Assembly (NCBI GenBank): GCA_900555465.1
Contig: USLE01000068.1
Location: 1-6,858, forward strand
Origin: an uncultured Butyricicoccus sp.
Lineage (GTDB): Bacteria > Bacillota > Clostridia > Oscillospirales > Butyricicoccaceae
Length of the DNA stretch: 6,858 nt
Direction: 5' to 3'
Shown: piece after piece, positions 6,721 through 6,858 of the stretch
Numbering within the stretch: the stretch's first letter is position 1
Layout of the letters: each line of letters begins with the position of its first letter
Position numbers and translations under genes: made by a program
Notes under the pieces: generated by a model
What the model was told of the DNA's origin: nothing
Database searches by the model: none
The model's input: only the letters and a program-made list of their open reading frames with translations

Positions 6721-6820
6721 ATGGAGAATGGATAATGGAAAATGGAGAATGAACGAGCGGCCGAAGATCCCGCATTTGATCCGCACGGCGCTGCAATTTT
6801 CCATTCTACATTTTCAATTA
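6721..6820 (+). repeat. AT-rich heptamer-repeat element with inverted ends (MITE-like)
   Basis: Directly after the oxidoreductase stop, four tandem heptamers of the form ATGGANA run from 6721 to 6748 (ATGGAGA, ATGGATA, ATGGAAA, ATGGAGA), with a decayed fifth. The segment 6733-6752 is an inverted match (17 of 20) to 6801-6820, which is made of similar 7-nt units on the opposite strand. Between them is a GC-richer core of 48 nt holding a short AGCG/CGCT pair (6756-6759 with 6789-6792). The whole could fold into one long hairpin in RNA. Similar AT-rich 7-nt-periodic intergenic repeats are, to my memory, common in gut Clostridia genomes, but no family name is assigned here. It encodes no transposase. 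It might act as a mobile miniature element, a transcript-processing site or a weak attenuator. Confidence 0.75.
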
Positions 6821-6853
6821 GATAAGCTCAGCTCAGTGGAAAGGTGAGAAAAC

Positions 6854-6858
6854 ATGAC
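6854..6858 (+). CDS. Start of next gene, cut by the window edge (possibly glmM)
   Basis: ATG at 6854-6856 is preceded by AAGGTGAG (6841-6848), a fair Shine-Dalgarno with 5-7 nt spacing. Only two bases follow the start codon, so the sequence says nothing about the product. In many Firmicutes cdaA-cdaR is followed by glmM (phosphoglucosamine mutase), and the gene in that place here may be the same with one extra gene and a repeat inserted. This identity is inference from gene order alone. Confidence 0.35.

Noticed and set aside
4507..6804. A 765-codon minus-strand open frame across cdaR, the oxidoreductase and the terminal repeat
   Set aside because: It lies antisense to two well-recognised genes, has an Arg/Ala/His-rich composition typical of GC-rich shadow frames, shows no domain, and its start is inside the repeat element.

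Overview
The window looks like chromosomal housekeeping DNA from a GC-rich member of the Firmicutes (class Clostridia; an Oscillospiraceae/Butyricicoccaceae-type gut bacterium is my guess). The grounds are AGGAGG-type ribosome binding sites, a cdaA-cdaR operon, a DUF815 ATPase, a DUF3343/cysteine-desulfurase-like pair, and strongly GC-rich third codon positions. There is no phage, transposase, CRISPR array, rRNA or tRNA. The genus cannot be fixed from this sequence.

Layout. Positions 1-62 hold the last codons of an unidentified + strand gene, whose stop codon lies in the loop of a clean intrinsic terminator (48-77). A convergent minus-strand gene follows (93-1295), encoding a DUF815-family AAA ATPase, with its own sigma-A-like promoter at 1334-1362. 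Divergent from it, on the + strand, is a two-gene unit: a small DUF3343 protein (1399-1641) and a class V aminotransferase/cysteine desulfurase-like enzyme (1638-2765), sharing ATGA at their junction. A 111-nt gap with a probable promoter and a short inverted repeat leads to a three-gene unit: cdaA (2877-3776, membrane diadenylate cyclase), cdaR (3773-5134, YbbR-repeat regulator) and a COG2509-type FAD-dependent oxidoreductase (5131-6720). Both junctions in this unit are 4-nt start/stop overlaps. The last 133 nt hold an AT-rich element of 7-nt repeats with inverted ends, then an RBS and ATG (6854) of a gene that leaves the window.

How the genes work together. CdaA makes the second messenger c-di-AMP and CdaR modulates it at the membrane. 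In many Firmicutes glmM (phosphoglucosamine mutase, cell-wall precursor synthesis) follows them. Here a flavoprotein is the third gene, and glmM may be the gene beginning at 6854, but only two bases follow its ATG. The DUF3343 + desulfurase-like pair suggests handling of persulfide sulfur or selenium: the enzyme has the PLP lysine (K197) and a catalytic-type cysteine (C332), and the small protein has a conserved-type Cys-Gly.

Nothing here is a clearly new defence or mobile system. The points most worth a second look are the heptamer-repeat palindromic element at 6721-6820, the unexplained flavoprotein coupled to c-di-AMP synthesis, and the DUF3343/desulfurase pair with no selenium genes in view.
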